From: Leptoclinus maculatus
Lineage: Eukaryota; Chordata; Actinopteri; Perciformes; Stichaeidae
Direction: 5' to 3'
DNA: 64,000 bases
NCBI GenBank assembly: GCA_032191485.1
Contig: JAVDOI010000012.1
Span: forward strand, 16,151,375-16,215,374
Shown here: in pieces, positions 34,510 through 47,215 of the stretch
How positions within the stretch are numbered: position 1 is the stretch's first letter
How the letters are laid out: each line of letters begins with the position of its first letter
Made by a program: the position numbers and the translations under genes
The notes under the pieces: generated by a model
Databases searched by the model: none
Seen by the model: only the letters and a program-made list of their open reading frames with translations
Told to the model about the DNA's origin: nothing

Positions 34510-35892
34510 TCCAGAGTTCAGAGGTACATAGAGTTCAGAGGTACAGAGAGTTCAGAGGTACAGAGAGTTCAGAGGTACAGAGTTCAGAGGTACAGAGAGT
34601 TCAGAGGTACAGAGAGTTCACAGGTACAGAGAGTTCACAGGTACAGAGAGTTCACAGGTACAGAGAGTTCAGAGGTACAGAGAGTTCAGAGGTACAGAGA
34701 GTTCAGAGGTACAGAGAGTTCACAGGTACAGAGAGTTCAGAGGTACAGAGAGTTCAGAGGTACAGAGAGTTCAGAGGTACAGAGAGTTCACAGGTACAGA
34801 GAGTTCAGAGGTACAGAGAGTTCAGAGGTACAGAGAGTTCACAGGTACAGAGAGTTCAGAGGTACAGAGTTGAGAGGTACAGAGAGTTCAGAGGTACAGA
34901 GTTCAGAGGTACAGAGAGTTCAGAGGTACAGAGAGTTCAGAGGTACAGAGAGTTCAGAGGTACAGAGAGTTCACAGGTACAGAGAGTTCACAGGTACAGA
35001 GAGTTCACAGGTACAGAGAGTTCAGAGGTACAGAGAGTTCAGAGGTACAGAGAGTTCAGAGGTACAGAGAGTTCACAGGTACAGAGAGTTCAGAGGTACA
35101 GAGAGTTCAGAGGTACAGAGAGTTCAGAGGTACAGAGAGTTCACAGGTACAGAGAGTTCAGAGGTACAGAGAGTTCAGAGGTACAGAGAGTTCACAGGTA
35201 CAGAGAGTTCAGAGGTACAGAGTTGAGAGGTACAGAGAGTTCAGAGGTACAGAGTTCAGAGGTACAGAGAGTTCAGAGGTACAGAGAGTTCAGAGGTACA
35301 GAGAGTTCACAGGTACAGAGAGTTCAGAGGTACAGAGTTGAGAGGTAGAGAGAGTTCAGAGGTACAGAGAGTTCAGAGGTACAGAGCGTTCAGAGGTACA
35401 GAGAGTTCACAGGTACAGAGAGTTCACAGGTACAGAGAGTTCAGAGGTACAGAGAGTTCAGAGGTACAGAGAGTTCAGAGGTACAGAGAGTTCAGAGGTA
35501 CAGAGAGTTCAGAGGTACAGAGAGTTCACAGGTACAGAGAGTTCAGAGGTACAGAGAGTTCAGAGGTACAGAGAGTTCACAGGTACAGAGAGTTCAGAGG
35601 TACAGAGAGTTGAGAGGTACAGAGAGTTCAGAGGTACAGAGAGTTCAGAGGTACAGAGAGTTCAGAGGTACAGAGTTGAGAGGTACAGAGAGTTCAGAGG
35701 TACAGAGAGTTCAGAGGTACAGAGAGTTCAGAGGTACAGAGTTCAGAGGTACAGAGAGTTCAGAGGTACAGAGAGTTCAGAGGTACAGAGAGTTCAGAGG
35801 TACAGAGAGTTCACAGGTACAGAGAGTTCAGAGGTACAGAGTTGAGAGGTACAGAGAGTTCAGAGGTACAGAGAGTTCACAGGTACAGAGAG
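34510..35892 (+). repeat. 17-bp minisatellite, about 80 copies
   Basis: The unit is AGTTCAGAGGTACAGAG. Variants are AGTTCACAGG, AGTTGAGAGG and a 14-bp form lacking one GAG. 17 is not a multiple of three, so three units make 51 bp and all three plus-strand frames stay open (for example REFRGTESSEVQRVQRY), giving a spurious 286-codon frame. Higher-order patterning of the variants is visible. Confidence 0.95.
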
Positions 35893-36507
35893 TTGTTCAT
35901 CAAGTTTCAAGTTCTTCACTGTCAGAGGAACGATTACAGAGAAGACTCTGAGCTCTGAGATCTTCCTCCGACAACGCTCATTCAAAAAGAAACACACGAG
36001 TAAAGAATCTAAGACATGAAATAAAGTAAAAATACAGGGATGAAATGCAACACGCCCGTAAAACTGCAATAATGAACTTCTATTTGCTTCAATCACTCAG
36101 CAAAGATGGGAAATACTATCAAACCAGTCTGAATATTACTTCTATAAGTAATAACACATCAATCCCAGCTTATAGACAGTTAACGCACTGCGTTGTCTGG
36201 CTCCTGGAACACCAACACAACACCTACGTTCATCCTCTTAAAACCAGCGACGAGCCAATCGGCATCAGGAACAGGTGAGAACTAAACACACCAAGGTGTC
36301 TGTACTGAGAAACAATGAATATTAATACATAGTGATGTAAACAGGGAGTAAACGTATACAAAGGTAAAGTGGTGAGCTCAAGAGTTCGTGCTCAAACACG
36401 TCATTAATGAATCAAATCCAAACCCTTTGAGCTCAGTGAGAGTTATTACTCTTCACCTCAACGCGTCCACAAGCAGCTGAGTCAGAAGGAGACATTTCAG
36501 CTGTAAA

Positions 36508-36590
36508 CATCACTGTCATCACTGTCATCACTGTCATCACTGTCATCACTGTCATCACTGTCATCACTGTCATCACTGTCATCACTGTCA
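36508..36590 (+). repeat. 9-bp tandem repeat (CATCACTGT)
   Basis: About nine copies of CATCACTGT flanked on both sides by CAGCTGTAAACATCACTG, so the array probably grew within a short direct duplication. Confidence 0.9.
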
Positions 36591-37488
36591 GCTGTAAACA
36601 TCACTGGATGTCAGTCGCTGTTGATTCAAAGAGAAGCGCTTCTTTTCACGGCTGACATTCTGCAGAAACCGTCAAACAACACAACGCAGGAGGAGCTCTG
36701 CTGAGGCTCACGGAGCCACTTCTACACCTATTGTGTGAGTAGAAGAAGAACCCAGCTGGTTACAACAACAACAATACATATTAATACATACAGCTGTAGG
36801 TTCTGAGAGGAGGAATCAACAGGATGCACCAAACAGGTACACAGTGAAGATGATGACATTACGAGACCATAAACATCACATGTACATATATTTAATACTC
36901 TTTTGTTTTTGCTCTTAATTCTTATTTGAGCTTATTTTTAGTTTATTTTCCTCCTGCAGAAAAAAAGCAAACTCCAAGAAGGCTACACAAACCTCTACAT
37001 TTGTTATCTTCAAAAAGAATATAGATATATTATTAAATATGATATACTTTATAATCTGCGTTCAGATCGTATTTTAAAAACACACCTCGGCCGTGTGAGA
37101 GGATGAATTACAATATGTTGCTTTAGTCTGTCATCAGATGTGATCGTCTACATTTATGAAACGATGTCACGTTGGTATTTCACACTTTGTCCTGTTTCTG
37201 TGTTCAGTCAAACAGTCGTGTTCTAAACAGCTTTAAAGTCTACATGAGAACATAATGATAATATATAATTATAGTATTATTATATATATATATATATTAT
37301 AATTCTGTGTTCTTTCTCTTTTAACAATAATCACTGTTTCAATAACTATAATTACTAAACGCAGACGACAAAGACGGAGGTTGTATTCATGTCTCCTCCG
37401 TCTGTAAAACGCTGTGGTGTGGTTTCGTTGTAAAGGTCACGTCTGCACCTTTAACCCCTCCACAGAGGGGGGGTGGGGGTAAAGCTCC

Positions 37489-37502
37489 GTTGCTATAGCA
37501 AC
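37489..37502. promoter_or_regulatory. X-box-like palindrome GTTGCTATAGCAAC
   Basis: A perfect 14-bp palindrome resembling an RFX X-box, in a locally CpG- and G-rich patch (37440-37620, including GGGGGGGTGGGGGT). It could mark a regulatory element or alternative promoter upstream of shank2; that is inference only. Confidence 0.3.
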
Positions 37503-37905
37503 AGAGGGTGTAGGCGGAGGAGCTGAACTGGAAACGTCCGTCTAACAAACAAACAACTGGTTTCTGAGACTTCGTCCGGGATGAAGCGTCTCACACCGGT
37601 TCCTACGGAGACGTGAGGATTGAAGGACGTTTAAGGAGCTTAAGGAACACGTGAGGAGTTCAACTGGACTCAGAGGAAGCTGAGCCAGTTAGAGTTTAAC
37701 AGAATCCACTGGAAACTCCTCTTAGAAACCAAAGAAGGCGATGATGTTACGTCACAATTGTTCTTATCTGAAGACAAACCATGATGGTCTGTTTGCTCCA
37801 GTTACTGGAAGATTACAAGTCTTTATTCTGTCTGAATGATGGTTATTAATGTGTTATAATACGACAGTTTGTGTGAAGACTTCAATCACCATCATGTTAC
37901 AACTA

Positions 37906-37943
37906 ATGTTACAAATGTTAACATTAGTTAACATTTGTAACAT
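37906..37943. repeat. 17-bp perfect inverted repeat with four-base loop
   Basis: ATGTTACAAATGTTAAC, loop ATTA, then GTTAACATTTGTAACAT. It is flanked by direct copies of CATGTTACAACTAA. Confidence 0.9.
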
Positions 37944-38256
37944 GTTACAACTAAAAGCCCTGGAGACAAGACCTACCCCTCCTTTAATGAGCACGTTTTA
38001 ATAAGAAGGACATATGAAGATTGATCACCAGCAGCACGTCGGCCCCGCGTGTCAGACCGGGAGGTAGAACAATAGCAATAAACACGGCGCTTATTAAAAG
38101 CTTTGTACTAAATACGTCCCGCCGCTTCATTATCTGTCCCTCGAGCCGGCAGAGCTGTGACTGAAAAACAACTTTATAATGAATCAAATGAAAACAGGCC
38201 GGCTCATCGTGGCGTTAATGAGATGCAGATCGTATCAGGGTTCTGTGGGTAAAGAA

Positions 38257-38582
38257 CGTCAACTTCAACTAGATCCTCAGGGATCCAGTTCAAACTTCAA
38301 CTAGATCCTCAGGGATCCAGTTCAAACTTCAACTAGTTCCTCAGGGATCCAGTTCAAACTTCAACTAGTTCCTCAGGGATCCAGTTCAAACTTCAACTAG
38401 ATCCTCAGGGATCCAGTTCAAACTTCAACTAGTTCCTCAGGGATCCAGTTCAAACTTCAACTAGATCCTCAGGGATCCAGTTCAAACTTCAACTAGATCC
38501 TCAGGGATCCAGTTCAAACTTCAACTAGTTCCTCAGGGATCCAGTTCAAACTTCAACTAGATCCTCAGGGACCCAGTTCACG
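38257..38582 (+). repeat. 32-bp minisatellite, about ten copies
   Basis: The unit contains AACTTCAACTAGATCCTCAG followed by GGATCCAGTTCA; the main variant is AGATCC/AGTTCC. Each unit has BamHI-like GGATCC sites. Confidence 0.95.
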
Positions 38583-38663
38583 TTAAACCAGTCTTCTTTT
38601 GTGGTCAACTGACCTCACAAACTGAGGAATGCAAGGTTAGGACGAAAGAGTGAAGAGAGAGTG

Positions 38664-38664
<1 letters not shown>

Positions 38665-38729
<65 letters not shown>

Positions 38730-38815
38730 TGTAAAAGGAAGCTCGCCATTACGTTTTCTGCCCTGCAAATAAAAGAATTGGATTCTGAGCTATTTAGAGA
38801 CACAACGTCACACAG

Positions 38816-38889
<74 letters not shown>
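38665..38889. repeat. Twin (CA)n microsatellites
   Basis: Two long CA tracts (38665-38727 and 38824-38889) with about 96 bp of unique sequence between them. Confidence 0.95.
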
Positions 38890-38890
<1 letters not shown>

Positions 38891-39339
38891 ATCAGTGTAT
38901 CACTGCTGCTAATCTACCACCTGCTGCTTTAATCAACACACACTTTCAGTCTTTACGTCGCTGCTGCTCTCTCTCCTCAGATACAACGAGACTGTTGACG
39001 TCAGAAGAGAAACCACGGCGCTGCTCGCTGGTTCCACAATTAAAAACGACGTGTTTAAATGTGAGATGTGTGTCTGATCTCTCACGCTTGTGATCGAATG
39101 GGCCACAATCAGAACTCCTGACCTGCCTGAACGGATACTTATAGGTTCAAGGAGCGGCTGTGGATAACATATTTCATTTCCTATAAATTCTTCACATTAA
39201 AAGTGCCCGACTGTTTTTTGGCAGCTAACCCTTCCTCTCTGCGGTGTTAGCAGACATGTTTCATTGAAGAATAGCTGCTGACAAAGCTCGGCTAATTTGG
39301 TGATAAACAATTTTTTGTTATTTTAAAGCTTTTTACTAT

Positions 39340-39482
39340 GATTGAGACCATAAACTCATGTTTACAATGTTTACTGAGGTAATAAATCAAGAGAGAAGAG
39401 TCATTTTCTCATAGACTTCTATACAATCAGAGGAGTCGCCCCCTGGTGGACACTAGAGAGAATGCAGCTTTAACACATGAAG
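39340..39482 (+). repeat. Dispersed repeat family A, copy 6 (truncated)
   Basis: Plus orientation; only the last part, from GATTGAGACCATAAACTCAT to AACACATGAAG. Confidence 0.85.
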
Positions 39483-39789
39483 AGCCGCCTGATTCTGCCT
39501 GAAGGGAAATATACTGCAAGAAATAAGAAAAGGAAAAGAAGACGACATGTGACAGAGGCGGATGAATACGTGGACAAAACATCCGTCTTTGACATCAGAG
39601 AAAGAGACGTTCGCATCGCACATTGACCTCAACCCAGGTCCCTAAACGTCACCAAATATGAACCACGAGGGCGGCAGATCAGAACGCTCGATCAGTTCAT
39701 GTGGAGCTCATGTCGAGGACCCTCATCAGGTCTCATCCCACATTTGTAGCAATACCTACAAAAAAGAATGCGCCGAAATTCATAGGTTT

Positions 39790-39990
39790 ACCACGAAACT
39801 ATATTCCCTAAACCTAACTGTTTCTTGTGAAGACGGAAGTTTATTTTGAAAAGACTATTTGAGTAACGAGCTGAAATTTAAATTGTGTCGCAGGACTTTT
39901 GCAGGAAAACGCACGAAAAACGAGAAGCGACTTTTTGTCAAGATATCACACGAACCCTCGTGGACGTAACGTCACCGCAGCGACACAGAG
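39790..39990 (+). repeat. Dispersed repeat family B, partial copy 4
   Basis: CCTAAACCTAACTGTTTC, then GAAGTTTATTTTGAAAAGAC and GGAAAACGCAC match copy 3 at 10280-10450. Confidence 0.55.
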
Positions 39991-40204
39991 ACTCAGAGAC
40001 AAGCAGCTGATCCTCACCTGGAGAACATGACACGTTCACAAGTCCTCCATCGACCGACTCATCATTTCAACGGTACAATATCCAAATGTCTGGATCCGAC
40101 CTCTGCTAAGTCACTGTGAAAGTGTACGAGAACCACAACCAACATGATGCCTTTTACATTGATCATGTGGTGAGGAGCCACCAGCTGTTACATGTGGACA
40201 CATT

Positions 40205-42726
40205 AAAGACTATTAACTATATATATATTACTACACATTAAAGACTATTAACTATATATATATTACTACACATTAAAGACTATTAACTATATATATATTA
40301 CTACACAATGAAGACTATTAACTATATATATATTACTACACAATGAAGACTATTAACTATATATATATTACTACACAATGAAGACTATTAACTATATATA
40401 TATTACTACACATTAAAGACTATTAACTATATATATATTACTACACAATGAAGACTATTAACTATATATATATTACTACACAATGAAGACTATTAACTAT
40501 ATATATATTACTACACATTAAAGACTATTAACTATATATATATTACTACACAATGAAGACTATTAACTATATATATATTACTACACAATGAAGACTATTA
40601 ACTATATATATATATTACTACACAATAAAGACTATTAACTATATATATATATATTACTACACATTAAAGACTATTAACTATATATATATTACTACACAAT
40701 AAAGACTATTAACTATATATATATTACTACACAATGAAGACTATTAACTATATATATATTACTACACAATGAAGACTATTAACTATATATATATTACTAC
40801 ACAATGAAGACTATTAACTATATATATATTACTACACAATGAAGACTATTAACTATATATATATTACTACACAATGAAGACTATTAACTATATATATATT
40901 ACTACACAATGAAGACTATTAACTATATATATATTACTACACAATGAAGACTATTAACTATATATATATTACTACACAATGAAGACTATTAACTATATAT
41001 ATATTACTACACAATGAAGACTATTAACTATATATATATTACTACACATTAAAGACTATTAACTATATATATATTACTACACAATAAAGACTATTAACTA
41101 TATATATATTACTACACAATGAAGACTATTAACTATATATATATTACTACACAATGAAGACTATTAACTATATATATATTACTACACATTAAAGACTATT
41201 AACTATATATATATTACTACACAATGAAGACTATTAACTATATATATATATTACTACACAATAAAGACTATTAACTATATATATATATTACTACACATTA
41301 AAGACTATTAACTATATATATATTACTACACAATAAAGACTATTAACTATATATATATTACTACACAATAAAGACTATTAACTATATATATATTACTACA
41401 CAATAAAGACTATTAACTATATATATATTACTACACAATGAAGACTATTAACTATATATATATTACTACACAATAAAGACTATTAACTATATATATATTA
41501 CTACACAATGAAGACTATTAACTATATATATATTACTACACATTAAAGACTATTAACTATATATATATTACTACACAATGAAGACTATTAACTATATATA
41601 TATTACTACACAATGAAGACTATTAACTATATATATATTACTACACAATAAAGACTATTAACTATATATATATATTACTACACAATGAAGACTATTAACT
41701 ATATATATATTACTACACAATGAAGACTATTAACTATATATATATTACTACACAATAAAGACTATTAACTATATATATATTACTACACAATGAAGACTAT
41801 TAACTATATATATATTACTACACAATGAAGACTATTAACTATATATATATTACTACACAATAAAGACTATTAACTATATATATATATTACTACACAATGA
41901 AGACTATTAACTATATATATATATTACTACACAATGAAGACTATTAACTATATATATATATTACTACACAATAAAGACTATTAACTATATATATATTACT
42001 ACACAATAAAGACTATTAACTATATATATATTACTACACAATGAAGACTATTAACTATATATATATATTACTACACAATGAAGACTATTAACTATATATA
42101 TATTACTACACAATGAAGACTATTAACTATATATATATTACTACACAATGAAGACTATTAACTATATATATATTACTACACAATAAAGACTATTAACTAT
42201 ATATATATATTACTACACAATGAAGACTATTAACTATATATATATATTACTACACAATAAAGACTATTAACTATATATATATTACTACACAATGAAGACT
42301 ATTAACTATATATATATTACTACACAATGAAGACTATTAACTATATATATATATTACTACACAATGAAGACTATTAACTATATATATATTACTACACAAT
42401 GAAGACTATTAACTATATATATATTACTACACAATGAAGACTATTAACTATATATATATTACTACACAATAAAGACTATTAACTATATATATATTACTAC
42501 ACAATAAAGACTATTAACTATATATATATTACTACACAATGAAGACTATTAACTATATATATATTACTACACAATGAAGACTATTAACTATATATATATT
42601 ACTACACAATGAAGACTATTAACTATATATATATTACTACACAATGAAGACTATTAACTATATATATATTACTACACAATGAAGACTATTAACTATATAT
42701 ATATTACTACACAATGAAGACTATTC
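40205..42726 (+). repeat. 35-bp AT-rich satellite, about 72 copies
   Basis: The unit contains AAGACTATTAACTATATATA followed by TATTACTACACAATG. Three unit types alternate (ACATTAAAG, ACAATGAAG, ACAATAAAG), and some units have one or two extra TA pairs. At about 2.5 kb it is the largest array in the window and is over 75% A+T. Confidence 0.95.
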
Positions 42727-42832
42727 CTCCAAACATGTGGCGTCTTTGGTTCCCCTTTCATGCTCGCAGCAGGTCATCACCTTCATTCAGGCCCATTACG
42801 CTCTCCAGTTCCCCCCCGCCTGACCTGGACGA

Positions 42833-43020
42833 TCAGAGAGACTCCCTGATGAGACACGGGGGGACAGAGAGACTCCCTGATGAGACACGGGGGGACGGAG
42901 AGACTCCCTGATGAGACACGGGGGGACGGAGAGACTCCCTGATGAGACACGGGGGGACGGAGAGACTCCCTGATGAGACACGGGGGGACAGAGAGACTCC
43001 CTGATGAGACACGGGGGGGA
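42833..43020 (+). repeat. 31-bp minisatellite, six copies
   Basis: The unit contains GAGACTCCCTGATGAGACAC followed by GGGGGGAC and A/GGA. It begins about 100 bp after the AT-rich satellite and ends just before the LINE relic. Confidence 0.95.
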
Positions 43021-43089
43021 CGGAGGTCAAGTGCTGCAAGCGATGAGAGAGGAAATTGAGAATACATTCATCAACATGTGAAGGAACGT

Positions 43090-43424
43090 GGGGATTAAGA
43101 GCAGCGGCCGACCAACCAGACAGACCTGACGGACCAAACGACACCAAACTGCCCCAGAGAGGAGAGGAGGAGAGATGGAGGCTAAGCTAACCCAGCTAGG
43201 ACCTGAGGCTACTCCACTACCCAGCATGCTCCTGGCTCTCTGATGCCCGGTCGCAGAAAAATAAGATGGATGAAAGCAGCGGGAGGTCGGTGACCTTTGA
43301 GCCCACATCTTCACAGAGACCTGGATCCATCGTGGTCCAGGATCAAGCTGCAGTTGACGGGCGGACAGCAGGACAGAGATCAGGACTCTGGTGGACCAGA
43401 GGAGGAGGACTCTGTGTTTACATC
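43090..43424 (+). pseudogene. LINE endonuclease relic
   Basis: Three in-order pieces of a LINE apurinic-type endonuclease N-terminus are visible in shifted frames: LPSMLLA at 43217-43237, RSQKNKMDE at about 43248-43274, FTETWIH at 43310-43330 and TRGGGLCVYI at 43395-43424. Fish L2/Rex1-type elements carry LPSxLLANVRSLxNKMDEL, then CFTETWL, then TRGGGxCxYI in this order and spacing. Frameshifts and a stop make it dead. Confidence 0.7.
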
Positions 43425-43701
43425 ATGAGGACTCTGGTGGACCAGAGGAGGAGGACTCTGTGTTCACATCATGAGGACTCTGGTGGACCAGAGGAGGAGG
43501 ACTCTGTGTTCACATCATGAGGACTCTGGTGGACCAGAGGAGGAGGACTCTGTGTTCACATCATGAGGACTCTGGTGGACCAGAGGAGGAGGACTCTGTG
43601 TTTACATCATGAGGACTCTGGTGGACCAGAGGAGGAGGACTCTGAGTTTACATCATGAGGACTCTGGTGGACCAGAGGAGGAGGACTCTGTGTTTACACC
43701 A
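43382..43701 (+). repeat. 46-bp minisatellite, seven copies, derived from the LINE relic
   Basis: The unit contains AGGACTCTGGTGGACCAGAG followed by GAGGAGGACTCTGTGTTTAC and ATCATG. The first unit is the TRGGGLCVYI segment of the LINE relic itself. The array is followed by GACAATAAATGATCCTTGAA, which resembles a LINE 3' end. Confidence 0.9.
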
Positions 43702-43889
43702 TGTTGTCGTTGTTCATCCCCGTGTTGCACAACGACAATAAATGATCCTTGAATCGTTGAACGTTTAAGAGACTTTCAGACTCAGTGGTCTACATACAGT
43801 TAAATATAGAGACTGTGGCGTCATGTAGGGAGAATAAACTCTCACATGAGTGGATGTTTAGCTAAATGACAGTCTTTAAAAACGCTCCA

Positions 43890-43942
43890 TATATATACAT
43901 ATATACACGTATATATATGCATATATACACGTATATATGCAA
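43890..43942. repeat. TATA-rich palindromic tract
   Basis: Alternating ATATATAC and ACGTATATATGC blocks. Confidence 0.8.
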
Positions 43943-44581
43943 CCATGGATTCACACTCCCCTCCATCAGTCTGCTATGAAGCCTGTAAGCTTCTCTTTCG
44001 TTTTCCGTCCTCAGAAGATATAACAGAGAGCGCACAAGGACACAGATGGTCGGCTGCTTTTTTTAAAAAAGAAACCAGTGTCTGTGCGTCTGTGTGCACG
44101 CTCCGTGTGCATATTTGTGAATATAAGCAAGAGAAGAGAAAAAACAGAACAGAAATGAGCATACTCTTCATTTCACAGTGAATAATTGCTGTGTCAGCTT
44201 GAGCGTGAGGGCCCAGTGTTACATGGAAGTGCACTCCTTCTCAGGGCTGAAACTGAGCAGCGGGAACATTGCAGAGAAGCTGCAGAGACTCTTGAAATAG
44301 CTTCAGATGAATTACGCTCGGCTTTCAAGTGTACATTCTTCTGAGGGCTTCGTGAATCTATTGATGCTTTCTGCTTTCAGGTTCACACATTCACATCTTG
44401 TGATCTGAATAGTCGCCTGCAGGGTTTGAAAGGAACAGTGTGAAGCATTTCTATGAGCAGAAAAGGTAAAAATAATATTCATAACTACGTTTTCTTTAGC
44501 TTCGAATGAGCCCTTCATATCTACAGATGTCCACTGCCATGTTTCTACAGTAGCCCAGAAGGGACAAACCAAGCAGATGTG

Positions 44582-44800
44582 TTAAAGCTGCATTCTCTCT
44601 ACTGTCCACCAGGGGGCGACGTCTATGAGAAAATGACTCTACTTCTCTCTTCATTTGGTCACTACTGTTCATAGGTTGCGAAAAATCCAAGATGGCGACG
44701 GCCGTAATCCAAGATGGCGACGACAAATTCCCCGTATTCGAGGCTTCAAAACATCCACAAACCAATGAGTGACGTCACGATAACTACGGCGGGTCATACC
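44582..44800 (-). repeat. Dispersed repeat family A, copy 7 (internally deleted)
   Basis: Minus orientation. GCATTCTCTCTACTGTCCACC is joined to CCAAGATGGCGACGGCCG and CCAATGAGTGACGTCACG with the central 250 bp missing. Confidence 0.85.
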
Positions 44801-46532
44801 GGTGTGGTGTCCAGTTTCTGTAATATTTCACCAGAAATAGCAAGTTGCACACTATTGGTTTTGGACGATAAGAAAATCCTGTTTTAGTGTCCTAAATAGC
44901 ATGTTACAACAGTCAGGCTCATCATCTGGGAACCATGAACGCCTTCACAAAACTTCTGACCACTAGATATAGACGTCTGTGTATCCCTCAAAGCCCTGCT
45001 AATAAGAATGCCTTGCTAATATACCTGATAGTTTGAACAACGCGGTGCCTCAAACGTTTTAAATCAAAGCTCCCATTCTGATCAGGAATCTTCAGAACAC
45101 GACGTCACATGCACTAATGTACTTGTGAGTCAATGGCCCGACTACCTTCTTCATGTAAATGCCGGAGGAGGCCGGTGAGTGGCAGGCAGACCTCCAGCAG
45201 CGATCACAAAGTCATTCACGCTCCTCTGCACGATGCATTGTTTGTTTTGGCGCGTGAAGTCGATCCTGGTTCCGTTGGTGGAGACGCCACTCGAGTCTAC
45301 ACTAGACTCTGCAAAACAACCCGACTTCTGTTCTGCTCATCTGTGTGAGTGCCAATGAATACTAACAACCGTTTCTCTGTGAACGTCAGAGGCAGCACAT
45401 TAGAACGGTTTCTATTTGAAGTCCCTGGAAGGCTGTCATTATTAAGAGTCCCCTGGAACTAAAGGTGACTACAGATACATTCATAATGGACTGTGCATGC
45501 AATTACATCTCTGCGCATGTTGGAGAGCTTGAGTCTCTCTCCGGCTTTTATTGGAATCACAAAGCAAATTGCACATGAGGGGAGCAGCAGAGGTAGAATA
45601 GCTTTTCTGCCTCTGCAGAGATGCGAGTGCTGTATGCATGCCCACATAGTACACCCTAAAGGTCTGCAGACACATTATCGGGTCATGGCGGCTAACAGCA
45701 GTCGATAATGCTGTTTACTCAGAAGCAGCAGACAGGAAGAGACGATGATTAAGTTAGAAATACGTCTTTGAGAGGAAAACGGCGACTGAGCAGAAAAGTT
45801 GGTGTCAAAAGTCTGTTCATCTGATAACTTTAGTTTAGAAGTGTAGAATAACTATCGCTGTGAACCAACGTCAACACCATTAAACACATGAATACTTAAA
45901 GTGAGGATACGCTCGTGGAGACCTTCAATTCAGGGATGCCGTTCAAGTTTAAAGTTTAATGGAATTCTTTCAATTATAAACATGTGGCCCAGTTCTGCCT
46001 AATGCTTACATCTGGGGATGGTCGGTGTACGCTGAATATTCATGAGCAGCTATATGGAGCCACATGGAGAGGAAACAAATCCCACAGGCCCTGAAAACGA
46101 AGGCTCGGATAGACGAATGAGTGGGTGTGAGTGTGTATGCAGAGCAGTGGGCGGTGGATGAAATCAACCGTGACTCTTTCAGTGATCGCAAATAACGTCC
46201 ATCGGACCACACGTTGGTCCACAGCGAAGAATCGTGATAAGCAAATGTCATCCTACATATGAATGCAGTAAAAGCTATATAGTAAAGAGAATATTATAGA
46301 TTTAAGACAAAACGCACAGAAGGGGAGGACTTTGAGAAAAAGTCCCAAATTGGTTGGATACTTCAGCACCACGGACAGCGCCGGAGATTGATCAGCACAC
46401 AGCGCGGGGAGGCTACGGGTAACGGACGTCGATTTAAAGTGGAACAAACCTCAGATAAAGGACGAATGAGTCAGCCAGACCAGACAAACATATTCAACTA
46501 CCCCTCTGTCCCTGCTCTCTGCTACGAGGAGA

Positions 46533-46553
46533 GGGGGGGGGGGGGGGGGGGGG
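46533..46553. repeat. G21 homopolymer
   Basis: A run of 21 G. Confidence 0.95.
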
Positions 46554-46605
46554 CAGGTTAACAAGAAGGATGGCATCCCCCCTAAATAACTTGCTAAACT
46601 TTGTA

Positions 46606-46619
46606 GTTACCATGGTAAC
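46606..46619. promoter_or_regulatory. X-box-like palindrome GTTACCATGGTAAC
   Basis: A perfect 14-bp palindrome fitting the RFX X-box consensus, just left of a family A repeat. Function is inference. Confidence 0.3.
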
Positions 46620-46667
46620 TGTGCATGTCAGGCATCAACCTCCGGTTCTTTAAAGTGAATCCAAAGC

Positions 46668-47215
46668 TTCATGTGTTAAAGCTGCATTCTCTCTAGTGTC
46701 CACCAGGGGGCGACTCCTCTGGTTCTATAGAAGTCTATAGAAAATGACTCTACTTCTCTCTTGATTTATTACCTCAGTAAACATTGTAAACATGAGTTTA
46801 TGGTCTCAATCTCTAGTTTCAAGTCTTCTTCAATACAGCATGATGTTCATTTAGTACATTATGGTCCATTTAGAGTCAAACAGACCATAAAGCAGGGGAT
46901 GCTTTAGGGCGGGGCTACACAGTGATTGACAGGTCTCTGCCACGGCGTTGTTCAGTCCGTGTTTTCGTCTTACAACTTTCCCTTTCATGGTGTGTTTTCA
47001 CTCACTGAAAGTTCATTATAACATTTTGGTCTTCAAAAAATGTCTTATTCAGCGTTCGGTTGAAGCTCCGCCCCCTCGTGGCTCTTCTGATTAACAAAAA
47101 GCAAGAGGCCGACGGCCAAAATCCAAGATGGTGACGGCTAAAATGCCAAACTTGAGGCTTCCAAACTGTACGTACACGATGATGGGTGATGTCCCGACAC
47201 TTCTTCAATACAGTC
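46668..47215 (-). repeat. Dispersed repeat family A, copy 8
   Basis: Minus orientation and nearly full length, from CTTCATGTGTTAAAGCTGCA to the ACTTCTTCAATACAGTCTGC end. Confidence 0.85.

Noticed and set aside
34488..35951. 286-codon frame REFRGTESSEVQRVQRY repeated
   Set aside because: It arises from a 17-bp tandem unit that leaves all three frames open; the same peptide appears in shifted overlapping frames.
42833..43020. CTGATGAG in each 31-bp unit, resembling a hammerhead ribozyme core
   Set aside because: The required CGAAA and stem II/III complements are absent; the box is just part of the minisatellite unit.
45133..45348. 71-codon plus-strand frame with ALFVLAREVDPGSV
   Set aside because: It looks protein-like, but no family was recognised, there is no supporting exon structure, and the length is expected by chance.
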